A stretch of DNA of 5,178 nucleotides from Chloroflexota bacterium (lineage in GTDB: Bacteria; Chloroflexota; Anaerolineae; Anaerolineales; VGOW01), in NCBI GenBank assembly GCA_016215145.1, contig JACRLA010000302.1:1-5178 (forward strand). Direction: 5' to 3'. The notes below the pieces were generated by a model that was given only the letters and a program-made list of their open reading frames with translations, made no database searches and had not been told where the DNA came from. A program made the translations under genes and the position numbers. Every line of letters begins with the position of its first letter. Position 1 is the first letter of the stretch. Positions 1 to 5,059 of this stretch are shown here, one piece after another.

Positions 1-1
1 C

Positions 2-133
2 CGCACATCCGATCTTTTTAAACAAAATGGTCCCGCGCTGGCGATCTATCCCTCCGAAGATGTGACGCAATGGCCCGAGCATCTGCACCAACGCATCGCG
101 CGCGGCGCGTTGAAGTCAGAGGATGCCGATTAA
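2..133 (+). CDS. C-terminal fragment of an unidentified protein (5' end outside window)
   Basis: The frame starting at base 2 is open from the window edge to a TAA at 131-133, giving the last 43 residues of a protein. The visible segment contains NGPALAIYPSEDV followed by a helix-like, Trp- and His-containing stretch (WPEHLHQRIARG). A GPxxxIYP stretch near the C-terminus is faintly reminiscent of thioredoxin-like (2Fe-2S) ferredoxin-domain proteins, but no cysteine is visible and the fragment is too short to assign. A terminator-like hairpin starts right at the stop codon, which supports this being a genuine gene end. The gene converges on the minus-strand hyp operon, so it is not part of that operon. 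Confidence 0.5.
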   Translation, partial: RTSDLFKQNGPALAIYPSEDVTQWPEHLHQRIARGALKSEDAD

Positions 134-171
134 AACAAGACCCCTTCACGAAATTTCTGTGGAGGGGTTTT
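132..171. terminator. Probable bidirectional intrinsic terminator
   Basis: The 10-nt arms ACCCCTTCAC (140-149) and GTGGAGGGGT (159-168) pair with a single G-T wobble around a 9-nt loop. The stem is flanked by an A-rich run on the left (132-138) and TTTT on the right (168-171), so it can act on either strand. It sits directly after the stop of the plus-strand fragment and downstream of hypE on the minus strand, which is where a shared terminator between convergent units is expected. Confidence 0.65.
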
Positions 172-175
172 AGTG

Positions 176-218
176 TCGGGGCGAAAGGATTTGAACCTTC
201 GACCTCACGGACCCGAAC
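176..218 (-). tRNA. 3' half of a tRNA-Pro gene (5' half missing)
   Basis: Read on the minus strand, this segment gives the anticodon loop TTCGGGT (anticodon CGG, 213-215), the 3' anticodon stem, a five-base variable region, and a T arm with stem GAAGG, loop TTCAAAT and stem CCTTT. It ends with the 3' acceptor strand CGCCCCG plus discriminator A. A CGGGGCG 5' acceptor, typical of bacterial tRNA-Pro, should lie upstream, but the sequence departs from any tRNA at about base 219, so the D arm and 5' acceptor are absent. This is therefore not a working tRNA. A fragment running from the anticodon loop to the 3' end is the piece usually left behind as an attachment-site copy by elements that integrate into tRNA genes. 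No CCA is encoded. The isoacceptor call rests only on the loop and the acceptor. Confidence 0.6.
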
Positions 219-221
219 TAT

Positions 222-353
222 GGAGTCGTGTAAAAATAACTTTCGTGTTTCAACAACACCTGACAGGTCTGTTTACAATTCGGCAAGCGTTCAATTAGGC
301 AAGACCTGTCAGGTGTGGCGGTGAGATTCGGGAACTTGTTTTTACATGAGTCC
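222..353. repeat. Nested inverted-repeat element (MITE/REP-like)
   Basis: The outer arms are GGAGTCGTGTAAAAATAAC (222-240) and the complement of 335-353; they match at 15 of 19 positions. Inside lies a perfect 15-bp inverted pair, ACACCTGACAGGTCT (256-270) and AGACCTGTCAGGTGT (302-316), each arm itself near-palindromic (ACCTG-A-CAGGT). The whole 132-bp unit could fold into a large cruciform and contains no credible gene. It begins about four bases after the tRNA-Pro fragment breaks off and ends 24 bp before the hypE stop. The size, nested symmetry and lack of coding capacity fit a non-autonomous mobile or REP-like repeat. No target-site duplication is obvious. Confidence 0.6.
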
Positions 354-376
354 TTAGAGACTGCCAAACAGTTTCC

Positions 377-1456
377 TCAACAAATTCTTGGAAGCAGTTC
401 CCCCGCAGGCAAGTCTACCACGCGCGAGCCGCCGATGGCGGTGCGAGCCACTACCAAACCATGATGATCCTCCACGACTGAACCGATGCGCGCCGCCTCT
501 TTGCCTAATGGATGCGCGCGCATCGCCGCCAACACTGATTCCGACTCGGCGGCGGGAACCATCGCCACCAACTTTCCCTCATTCGCCACGTAAAACGGAT
601 CGAGACCCAACATCTCACACGCGGCGTGAACTTCTTGGCGAACGGGAATTTTCCTCTCATCAAATTCGATTCCGACATTGGATGCCGACGCTAATTCGTT
701 GAGCACGGCGGCAAGCCCGCCGCGTGTGGCGTCGCGCAAACAATGAATCTCAGGTGACGCCGCCAACATCGCCTCAACGAGTCCGTTCAACGGCGCGGTA
801 TCACTTTTAATTTGCGTTTCAAATTCGAGCCCTTCGCGCACCGACATGATCGCCATTCCATGATCGCCCATCGTGCCACTGACGATGATGGCGTCACCGA
901 CTTGGGCGCGGTTGGGCGCGATGTTGATGTCAGCAGAGATCACACCAATGCCTGAGGTGTTAATGTAGAGTCCATCACCGTGACCTTTGTTGACCACTTT
1001 GGTGTCGCCCGCCACCAGTTGAACGTTAGCCGCGCGGCAGGCGGCGGCAACAGAAGCGGCGATCCGTCCGAGAGTCTCCATTGGCAATCCCTCTTCCAAA
1101 ATAAATCCCGCGCTGAGGAATAATGGCTTAGCTCCACTCATCGCTAAATCGTTTACCGTTCCATTGACTGCCAACTCACCAATATCGCCGCCCGGAAAAA
1201 TGAGCGGGCTGATCACAAAAGAGTCAGTAGTGAAAGCGAGACGCAGATTGGAAGGTGAATTGCCATTTGCGATTTGCGATAAGCCGATGACTGTTGAGTC
1301 GCCGAGTTGATCGAGCAGATCATTTTTGAGTAACGGCGCGAAGAGATGTTGAATGAGATCGCTCATCATTTTGCCGCCACTGCCGTGACCCATCACCACG
1401 GTGGGGTAATTGCGAAGAGGGAGAGGGCAAGTCCAGGAAGAAAGTTGGAGAGACAT
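377..1456 (-). CDS. hypE: Hydrogenase maturation protein HypE (thiocarbamate dehydratase)
   Basis: HypE receives a carbamoyl group from HypF on its C-terminal cysteine and dehydrates it with ATP to a thiocyanate, the source of the CN ligands of the [NiFe] site; it acts in the cytoplasm. The 359-residue product is of normal length and shows PurM/AIR-synthase-like architecture. Features seen are GHGSGGKMM (23-31), TTDSFVISPLIFPGGDIG (76-93), AVNGTVNDLAMSGAKP (96-111), LVAGDTKVV (147-155), SGTMGDHGMA (193-202), RDATRGGLA (241-249) and the terminal PRIC (356-359) carrying the modified Cys. The N-terminus WTCPLPLRNYP also fits relatives, supporting the ATG at 1454-1456. No Shine-Dalgarno sequence is visible, because a dispersed palindrome lies just upstream. 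A heptad-repeat stretch codes part of residues 58-67. It is the last gene of the operon. Confidence 0.95.
   Translation of the reverse strand: MSLQLSSWTCPLPLRNYPTVVMGHGSGGKMMSDLIQHLFAPLLKNDLLDQLGDSTVIGLSQIANGNSPSNLRLAFTTDSFVISPLIFPGGDIGELAVNGTVNDLAMSGAKPLFLSAGFILEEGLPMETLGRIAASVAAACRAANVQLVAGDTKVVNKGHGDGLYINTSGIGVISADINIAPNRAQVGDAIIVSGTMGDHGMAIMSVREGLEFETQIKSDTAPLNGLVEAMLAASPEIHCLRDATRGGLAAVLNELASASNVGIEFDERKIPVRQEVHAACEMLGLDPFYVANEGKLVAMVPAAESESVLAAMRAHPLGKEAARIGSVVEDHHGLVVARTAIGGSRVVDLPAGELLPRIC
1262..1284. repeat. Short heptanucleotide array inside hypE
   Basis: Three phase-perfect 7-bp units (GCCATTT, GCGATTT, GCGATAA) followed by GCC lie in the hypE coding region. They encode part of SQIANGNSP around residues 58-67, between the LGDSTVI strand and the conserved LAFTTDS segment, a loop where related HypE proteins vary in length. 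It is the weakest of the heptad arrays in the window. Confidence 0.5.
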
Positions 1457-1466
1457 TTTGTGGGAG

Positions 1467-1542
1467 TGTCATTCCGAGCGGTGGTGTTCCGCGAGGAATC
1501 TCTGTGCTGTCCTAGAGATTCCTCGCTTCGCTCGGAATGACA
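1467..1542. repeat. CATTCCGAG-type dispersed palindrome between hypD and hypE
   Basis: The outer arms TGTCATTCCGAGCG (1467-1480) and CGCTCGGAATGACA (1529-1542) are perfect 14-bp inverted repeats. The inner arms CGAGGAATCTCT (1492-1503) and AGAGATTCCTCG (1514-1525) are perfect over 12 bp with a 10-nt loop. The left arm has 11 nt between the stems and the right arm 3 nt. This is a familiar intergenic repeat type whose spurious translations read HSERSEESL or VIPSEARNL. It occupies most of the gap between hypD and hypE, provides the hypD stop codon and last codons, and could form a strong hairpin in the operon mRNA just before hypE. Confidence 0.85.
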
Positions 1543-2669
1543 GTATTTGACTTTTGTGTTAAATCCTGAAGTGCTGTTTTGGCGAATCGTGCATAACGAT
1601 AATACGCCGCGCACGCGCCTTCGGATGAAACCATCGTCGCGCCGAGCGGCATTTGCGGCGTGCATTCTTTTCCAAACGCCGGACATTGATTCGGCTTCTT
1701 CAACCCTTGCAGCACTTGACCACTGATGCACAGACTCGATTCCTTGGTGGCAATCGTTTGAATATCGGGGAAGCGTTGCTCGGCGTCGTAGTAGGTATAT
1801 GCTTCGCGGAACTTGTAGCCGCTCTGCGGGATGACTCCGATTCCGCGCCACGGACGATCACACGGTTCAAAGACTTCGTTGATGATCGCTTGCGCCGGTT
1901 CGTTGCCTTCACGCCGCACCGATCTCGCGTAAGCATTTTCTACTTCGGCCCGACCCTCTTCTAATTGTTTGACGCACATCAACACGCCGTGAACAATATC
2001 AACAGGTTCAAAGCCGGTGACGACGACAGGCACGTTATATTTTTTCACCAACGGTTCGTATTCCCAATAACCCATTATTGTGCAAACGTGACCCGCCGCC
2101 AAGAATCCATCCACGCGCACGTCGGGCGATTCGAGCAACGCCGAGATCGCCGGTGGCACGGTGACGTGCGAGACCAGCATGGCAAAATTTTTGATGCCTT
2201 GCCGTTTCGCTTGGGCAACCGCCATTGCGTTGGCGGGCGCAGTGGTCTCGAAGCCAATGCCGAAGAAGACGATAGTCTTATCAGGATTCTCTTTGGCGAT
2301 CTTTAATGAATCGAGCGGCGAATAAACGATTCGCACATCCCCGCCAGCCGCTCTGACGCTGAATAGATCGCGTTCCGACCCCGGCACGCGCAGCATGTCG
2401 CCGTAGGAGACAAAGATTACGTTCGAGCGTTGCGCGAGCGCAATCGCTTTGTCAATTAATTCAAGCGGCGTCACACACACCGGGCAGCCGGGTCCGTGAA
2501 TGAGTTCGATCTGTGGCGGCAGAAGTTGATCGAGTCCGCTCTTGAGGATCGAGTGCGTTTGCCCGCCGCACACTTCCATGAGTTTCCATTCGCGCGTGAC
2601 AATGCGCCCGATCTCGTCGAGCAATCCGCGCGTAACTTTTTCGTCGCGATATTCGTCAATGTATTTCAT
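1512..2669 (-). CDS. hypD: Hydrogenase maturation protein HypD (Fe-S scaffold for Fe(CN)2CO assembly)
   Basis: HypD is the redox-active [4Fe-4S] protein that, with HypC, binds the iron atom and collects CN and CO ligands for [NiFe]-hydrogenase in the cytoplasm. From the ATG at 2667-2669 (MKYIDEYRD) it has 385 residues. Conserved signatures are MEVCGGQTH with Cys34, GPGCPVC with Cys62 and Cys65, GIGFETTAPANA, TGFEPVDI, and a C-terminal cluster motif of spacing C-x14-C-x6-C-x16-C ending in SSEGACAAYYRY. All catalytic cysteines are present. An ATG four codons upstream is less likely because it overlaps the Shine-Dalgarno sequence. The final residues VIPSEARNL come from a dispersed palindrome, so the native C-terminus has been rewritten just past the conserved domain. 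It lies between hypC and hypE. Confidence 0.96.
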   Translation of the reverse strand: MKYIDEYRDEKVTRGLLDEIGRIVTREWKLMEVCGGQTHSILKSGLDQLLPPQIELIHGPGCPVCVTPLELIDKAIALAQRSNVIFVSYGDMLRVPGSERDLFSVRAAGGDVRIVYSPLDSLKIAKENPDKTIVFFGIGFETTAPANAMAVAQAKRQGIKNFAMLVSHVTVPPAISALLESPDVRVDGFLAAGHVCTIMGYWEYEPLVKKYNVPVVVTGFEPVDIVHGVLMCVKQLEEGRAEVENAYARSVRREGNEPAQAIINEVFEPCDRPWRGIGVIPQSGYKFREAYTYYDAEQRFPDIQTIATKESSLCISGQVLQGLKKPNQCPAFGKECTPQMPLGATMVSSEGACAAYYRYARFAKTALQDLTQKSNTVIPSEARNL

Positions 2670-2673
2670 GGCG

Positions 2674-2679
2674 CACCTC
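2674..2679 (-). promoter_or_regulatory. Shine-Dalgarno site of hypD
   Basis: GAGGTG on the minus strand lies 4 nt before the ATG at 2667-2669. It decides the start: an in-frame ATG at 2679-2681 overlaps this site and would add four residues (MRCA) not typical of HypD. It is the only clear ribosome binding site found before the hyp genes here. Confidence 0.75.
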
Positions 2680-2704
2680 ATTCACAGAAATTTTTATCAG
2701 GCAG

Positions 2705-2842
2705 GGACTTACGCACATTAAGCCGCTAACGTCATTGCGAGTGTTCTTTACGAAGCAATCTCGGTTGCAGCTTGAGATTGCTTCGTTCCGCTCCGCGAAG
2801 AACGCTCCTCGCAATGACGCGGACGTGTTTTGCGTAAATTCC
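2705..2842. repeat. CATTGCGAG-type palindrome with terminal inverted repeats (MITE-like)
   Basis: The arms CGTCATTGCGAG (2730-2741) and CTCGCAATGACG (2808-2819) are perfect inverted repeats. A second perfect pair, CGAAGCAATCTC (2751-2762) and GAGATTGCTTCG (2774-2785), lies inside, and GTTCTT/AAGAAC pairs between them; the right arm carries 11 extra bases (2786-2796). Flanking GGACTTACGCA (2705-2715) and the complement of 2831-2842 (GGAATTTACGCA) form imperfect terminal repeats. The unit is non-coding, lies between the intended end of hypC and the start of hypD, and resembles dispersed intergenic repeats whose false translation reads RNEAIS. It may affect the downstream hypD message by hairpin formation. 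Confidence 0.75.
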
Positions 2843-2920
2843 GGCTTCGTCATGGCTATGTCGCTCTATCGTTAAGCTCAGGCAATTCAGCGGCGATCAT
2901 ATCCAACTCCCTCAACAGCT

Positions 2921-3172
2921 TCAGCGTCTCATGCGCTTCCTCTTCGTCGAGTTGGCTGATGCCAAAGCCGACGTGGACGATGGTGTAATCGCCTCTTCGT
3001 CGAGTTGGCTGATGCCGAATCCGACGTGGACGATGGTGTAATCGCCGACTTCAATCTCAGGCAAGTATTCAAGGCAAGCCTCTTTCACCACGCCGCCGAA
3101 ATCCACTTTGCCCATCTTCATGCCGTTTGCTTCGTAGAGTTCTGTTACTTTGCCGGGGATTCCTAAGCACAT
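2921..3172 (-). CDS. hypC: HypC/HupF-family hydrogenase maturation chaperone, C-terminus frameshifted
   Basis: HypC is a small OB-fold chaperone that binds HypD and the Fe(CN)2CO group and passes it to the hydrogenase large-subunit precursor. The essential N-terminus MCLGIPGK (Cys2), the KVDFGGV segment (22-28) and VGDYTIVHVGFGISQLDEE (42-60) match the family. After residue 60 the frame breaks: a 53-bp tandem duplication shifts reading into a Ser/Thr/Lys-rich tail ending at 2921. With one copy removed, the frame continues as EAHETLKLLRELDMIAAELP and stops at 2856-2858, giving an 87-residue protein of normal size. As written, the C-terminal helix that contributes to partner binding is lost. 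No Shine-Dalgarno sequence is visible before the ATG at 3170-3172. Family identity is secure; whether the lesion is real is not. Confidence 0.9.
   Translation of the reverse strand: MCLGIPGKVTELYEANGMKMGKVDFGGVVKEACLEYLPEIEVGDYTIVHVGFGISQLDEEAITPSSTSALASANSTKRKRMRR
2939..3046. repeat. 53-bp tandem duplication inside hypC
   Basis: Copy 1 spans 2939-2991 and copy 2 spans 2992-3044, followed again by CC, so the period is 53 bp. The copies differ at two bases only (GCCAAAGCC versus GCCGAATCC). Both differences are synonymous in the HypC frame (Val-Gly-Phe-Gly in each). As 53 is not a multiple of three, the duplication shifts the frame and replaces the last 27 residues. Confidence 0.95.
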
Positions 3173-3186
3173 AATTGGTAGTGATC

Positions 3187-3235
3187 AGTAATTTGTAATT
3201 AGTAATTGGTAATTACCATTTACTAATTACTGATA
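3187..3235. repeat. Inverted heptanucleotide array between hypF and hypC
   Basis: Seven phase-perfect 7-bp units run here: AGTAATT, TGTAATT, AGTAATT, GGTAATT, ACCATTT, ACTAATT, ACTGATA. The first four follow NNTAATT and the later ones mirror them, so the array is partly palindromic (TGGTAATTACCA at 3207-3218 is a perfect palindrome; ATCAGTAAT pairs with ATTACTGAT). It supplies the hypF stop codon (3227-3229) and its last codons, and fills most of the 54-bp gap before hypC. Confidence 0.85.
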
Positions 3236-5059
3236 ACTTGCTATCACCGCCTGTCCTAATGCAATGCCGCCGTCGTTGGGCGGGACGAGATGATGAGTCA
3301 AAACTTCAAAGTTCGCGTTGTGTAATAGTTTCAACGTTTTTTTAAGCAGTGTGATGTTCTGAAACACGCCGCCGCTTAATGCCACTTGATTAATCGCCTG
3401 TTGCTCGCGCAGGCGGAGGCACACGTCACGAATCATGGCGGCGACTCCGTTGTGGAATCGGGCGGCGATAATTGGAGTCGGCAGGCGCGCGCGGAAGTCG
3501 TTGACCACCGATTGAATGACTGCGTTGAGCAAGATGCCATCTTGCTCTACTTCGAAACTGTAAACGCCCGTCTCATCTGGATCGGTCATCGCTTCAAGTT
3601 CAATCGCCGCTTGTCCTTCGTAGTTCACGTCTTGCCGCACGCCGATGATCGAAGCCACCGCGTCAAACAAACGCCCCATGCTTGAGGTGAGCGGTGAGTT
3701 AATCTTGTTGGCGATTTGTTTGGCGATGATGTTTTGTTCGGTAGGTGATAACGCGGCAACAGATGGAAGATCAAGATCGAGCGCGATGTTGGCGGCGAGA
3801 AGATGTGAAAAGGCAACGCGAGCCGGTTTGCGGGTGGCGGCGTCACCGCCGGGTAGAGGGATGTAAGCGAGATGGGCGACGCGATCAAACGATTTGTAAT
3901 TAGCAATTAGGAATTCGCCGCCCCAGATGTTGCCGTCACTGCCGAATCCCGTTCCATCTAAGGCGACGCCGATCACGCTTCGATCACCTGTGTGATTATT
4001 CTCTGCCAGGCACGAGGCGATGTGGGCGTGGTGATGTTGAACAGGAATGCGTGATGCGTGGCGAGTGATGCGTGTTGCGTAACGAGTGGATAAATAATCG
4101 GGGTGAAGATCGTGGGCGATGATTTCGGGATGGATGCGGAACAAATTTTGAAAATGCGTCACGCCATCTTCAAACGATTTGAGCGTTTCGAGGTTTTCCA
4201 TGTCGCCGATGTGATGGCTCAAAAAAGCGTAGTGATAGCGGGCGACGCAAAATGTATTTTTTAATTCGCCGCCGACGGCGAGAAGCGGCGGCACGTTGAA
4301 CGGAAGTTTGACAGGGTAGGGCGCATAACCGCGCGAGCGACGGAGGGGGAGTAATTGGTAATTGGTAATTAGAGATTGGGGACGTTTGCCCCCGTAGCGA
4401 AGCGGAGTGGGGTTGGAGATTGAGTCGGTAGTGATCACTCTGACGATAGAGTCATCAACGCGAGTGTGAATGTCACGATCATGCAAAAGGAAAGCATCGG
4501 CGAGCGGCGCGAGTCGAGTCAGGGCGTCGTCGTTGCGCGTGGCGATAGGCTCTTCGGAAAAATTTCCACTGGTCATTACAAGAGCGGATAGCCGATGGCG
4601 GATGGCGGATGGCGGATAGCGAATTGCGGATAGCAAATAGCCATCTGCCATTAGCAAATGATGAAGTGGCGTGTAGGGCAGCATCACGCCGAGCGTGTGT
4701 TGGCGGGGCGCGACAGAGTCGGCAATTGCGGGAGAGGCGGCGTCACGTTTTTGCAACAGCACAATAGGTCGCTGGCGCGATTCAAGTAGCGCGCGTTCTT
4801 CCGATGAGACGTGACAATAATGTTCAACCGTTTCAACATCAGGCATCATCAACGCAAACGGTTTATCAATTCGTCCTTTGCGTTTGCGTAACTCTGCCAC
4901 CGCTTCTTCATTCGTGGCATCACACGCCAGATGAAAACCGCCCAGACCTTTAACGGCAACAATGTTTCCTTGCCGAAAAAGTTCCTGAGCGGCGACTATT
5001 GGAGATTGGAGATTGGAGATTCCAATCTCTAATCTCCAATCTCCAATCTCTTGATCCAA
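3227..5059 (-). CDS. hypF: Carbamoyltransferase HypF, N-terminally truncated
   Basis: HypF turns carbamoyl phosphate and ATP into a carbamoyl-adenylate and transfers the carbamoyl group to the HypE C-terminal Cys, the first step of cyanide-ligand synthesis. The readable frame has 610 residues, whereas full HypF proteins are about 750-800. The YrdC-like domain covers about 24-205 (VKGLGGFHLACDATNEEA, 36-53; KGRIDKPFALM, 61-71; VMTSGNFSEEPIA, 161-173). The Kae1-like domain follows, with RRSRGYAPYP (240-249), HHHAH (342-346), DGTGFGSDGNIWGGEF (368-383), PLPGGDAATRKP (401-412), LSGGVFQN (561-568) and PPNDGG (593-598). The acylphosphatase and zinc-finger parts are missing: homology starts near base 4998, and residues 1-21 are palindrome-encoded, so the ATG at 5057-5059 is probably not the true start. 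Heptad-repeat peptides interrupt it at several loops. It is the first gene of the visible operon. Confidence 0.93.
   Translation of the reverse strand: MDQEIGDWRLEIGISNLQSPIVAAQELFRQGNIVAVKGLGGFHLACDATNEEAVAELRKRKGRIDKPFALMMPDVETVEHYCHVSSEERALLESRQRPIVLLQKRDAASPAIADSVAPRQHTLGVMLPYTPLHHLLMADGYLLSAIRYPPSAIRHRLSALVMTSGNFSEEPIATRNDDALTRLAPLADAFLLHDRDIHTRVDDSIVRVITTDSISNPTPLRYGGKRPQSLITNYQLLPLRRSRGYAPYPVKLPFNVPPLLAVGGELKNTFCVARYHYAFLSHHIGDMENLETLKSFEDGVTHFQNLFRIHPEIIAHDLHPDYLSTRYATRITRHASRIPVQHHHAHIASCLAENNHTGDRSVIGVALDGTGFGSDGNIWGGEFLIANYKSFDRVAHLAYIPLPGGDAATRKPARVAFSHLLAANIALDLDLPSVAALSPTEQNIIAKQIANKINSPLTSSMGRLFDAVASIIGVRQDVNYEGQAAIELEAMTDPDETGVYSFEVEQDGILLNAVIQSVVNDFRARLPTPIIAARFHNGVAAMIRDVCLRLREQQAINQVALSGGVFQNITLLKKTLKLLHNANFEVLTHHLVPPNDGGIALGQAVIASYQ
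3895..3915. repeat. Heptanucleotide array in hypF (NGNAATT units)
   Basis: Three phase-perfect 7-bp units (TGTAATT, AGCAATT, AGGAATT) encode most of EFLIANYKS, around residues 382-389. Relatives have a segment of similar length here (GGEF followed by a short variable link), so this array seems to have replaced rather than lengthened the link. It could also be chance. Confidence 0.4.
4045..4086. repeat. Heptanucleotide array in hypF (TGATGCG-type units)
   Basis: Six phase-perfect 7-bp units (GAATGCG, TGATGCG, TGGCGAG, TGATGCG, TGTTGCG, TAACGAG) total 42 bp, exactly 14 codons. They encode the TRYATRITRHASRI stretch directly before the metal-site motif VQHHHAH. In other HypF proteins the matching region between HPDYLST and QHHHAH is non-repetitive and hydrophobic. 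The reading frame is kept on both sides. Confidence 0.75.
4352..4379. repeat. Heptanucleotide array in hypF (TAATTGG-type units)
   Basis: Four phase-perfect units (TAATTGG, TAATTGG, TAATTAG, AGATTGG) encode QSLITNYQL near residues 228-236. This is just upstream of LRRSRGYAPYP, in the linker between the YrdC-like and Kae1-like domains. A related GGTTGGAGATTGAG stretch at 4411-4424 shares the GATTGGA-like sequence. The linker in this protein is longer than usual. Confidence 0.7.
4584..4660. repeat. Heptanucleotide array in hypF (GCGGATG/A units)
   Basis: Eight phase-perfect 7-bp units of the GCGGATR type (4584-4639) are followed by a degenerate tail ending in TTAGCAAATG. The array encodes LSAIRYPPSAIRHRLSA, about residues 143-159, between HHLLMADGYL and the conserved VMTSGN motif of the YrdC-like domain, where other HypF proteins have only a few residues. 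The eight units alone (56 bp) would shift the frame; the flanking tail restores it. Confidence 0.8.
4999..5050. repeat. GATTGGA heptad palindrome at the hypF fold-back point
   Basis: The left arm is three units of TTGGAGA (4999-5019) plus TT; the right arm is the reverse complement (AATCTCC units, to 5050). Bases 4999-5020 pair with 5024-5045 at 21 of 22 positions, leaving a tiny loop, so single strands would form a near-perfect hairpin. The HypF-coding sequence reads away from it on both sides, leftwards on the minus strand and rightwards on the plus strand. It encodes the repeat peptide DWRLEIGISNLQSPI at the apparent start of hypF. Confidence 0.9.

Noticed and set aside
70..324. 84-residue plus-strand reading frame containing GAKGFEPSTSRTRT
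   Set aside because: This is the antisense translation of the tRNA-Pro fragment (GFEP comes from the T arm) continuing into the inverted repeat. It has no ribosome site or family resemblance.
1393..1851. 152-residue minus-strand frame containing HSERSEESL
   Set aside because: It overlaps the hypD end, the palindrome and the hypE start in another frame. The recognisable peptide is the false translation of the CATTCCGAG repeat.
2656..2853. 65-residue minus-strand frame over the hypC/hypD gap
   Set aside because: It consists mostly of translated CATTGCGAG palindrome (RNEAIS-type peptide) and ends in the hypD start. No sign of a real gene.
2921..3044. Programmed ribosomal frameshift rescuing hypC
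   Set aside because: The frame break is fully explained by the 53-bp duplication. No slippery run is seen, and a shift would still leave a duplicated segment in the protein.
3187..5050. CRISPR array or minisatellite-type spacer array
   Set aside because: The units are 7 bp, contiguous, of several unrelated sequences and have no spacers. They are simple heptanucleotide repeats, not CRISPR.
5057..5059. ATG at 5057-5059 as the genuine hypF start
   Set aside because: Residues 1-21 are encoded by the fold-back palindrome, and the acylphosphatase and zinc-finger parts expected upstream are missing. The start is probably an accident of the junction.
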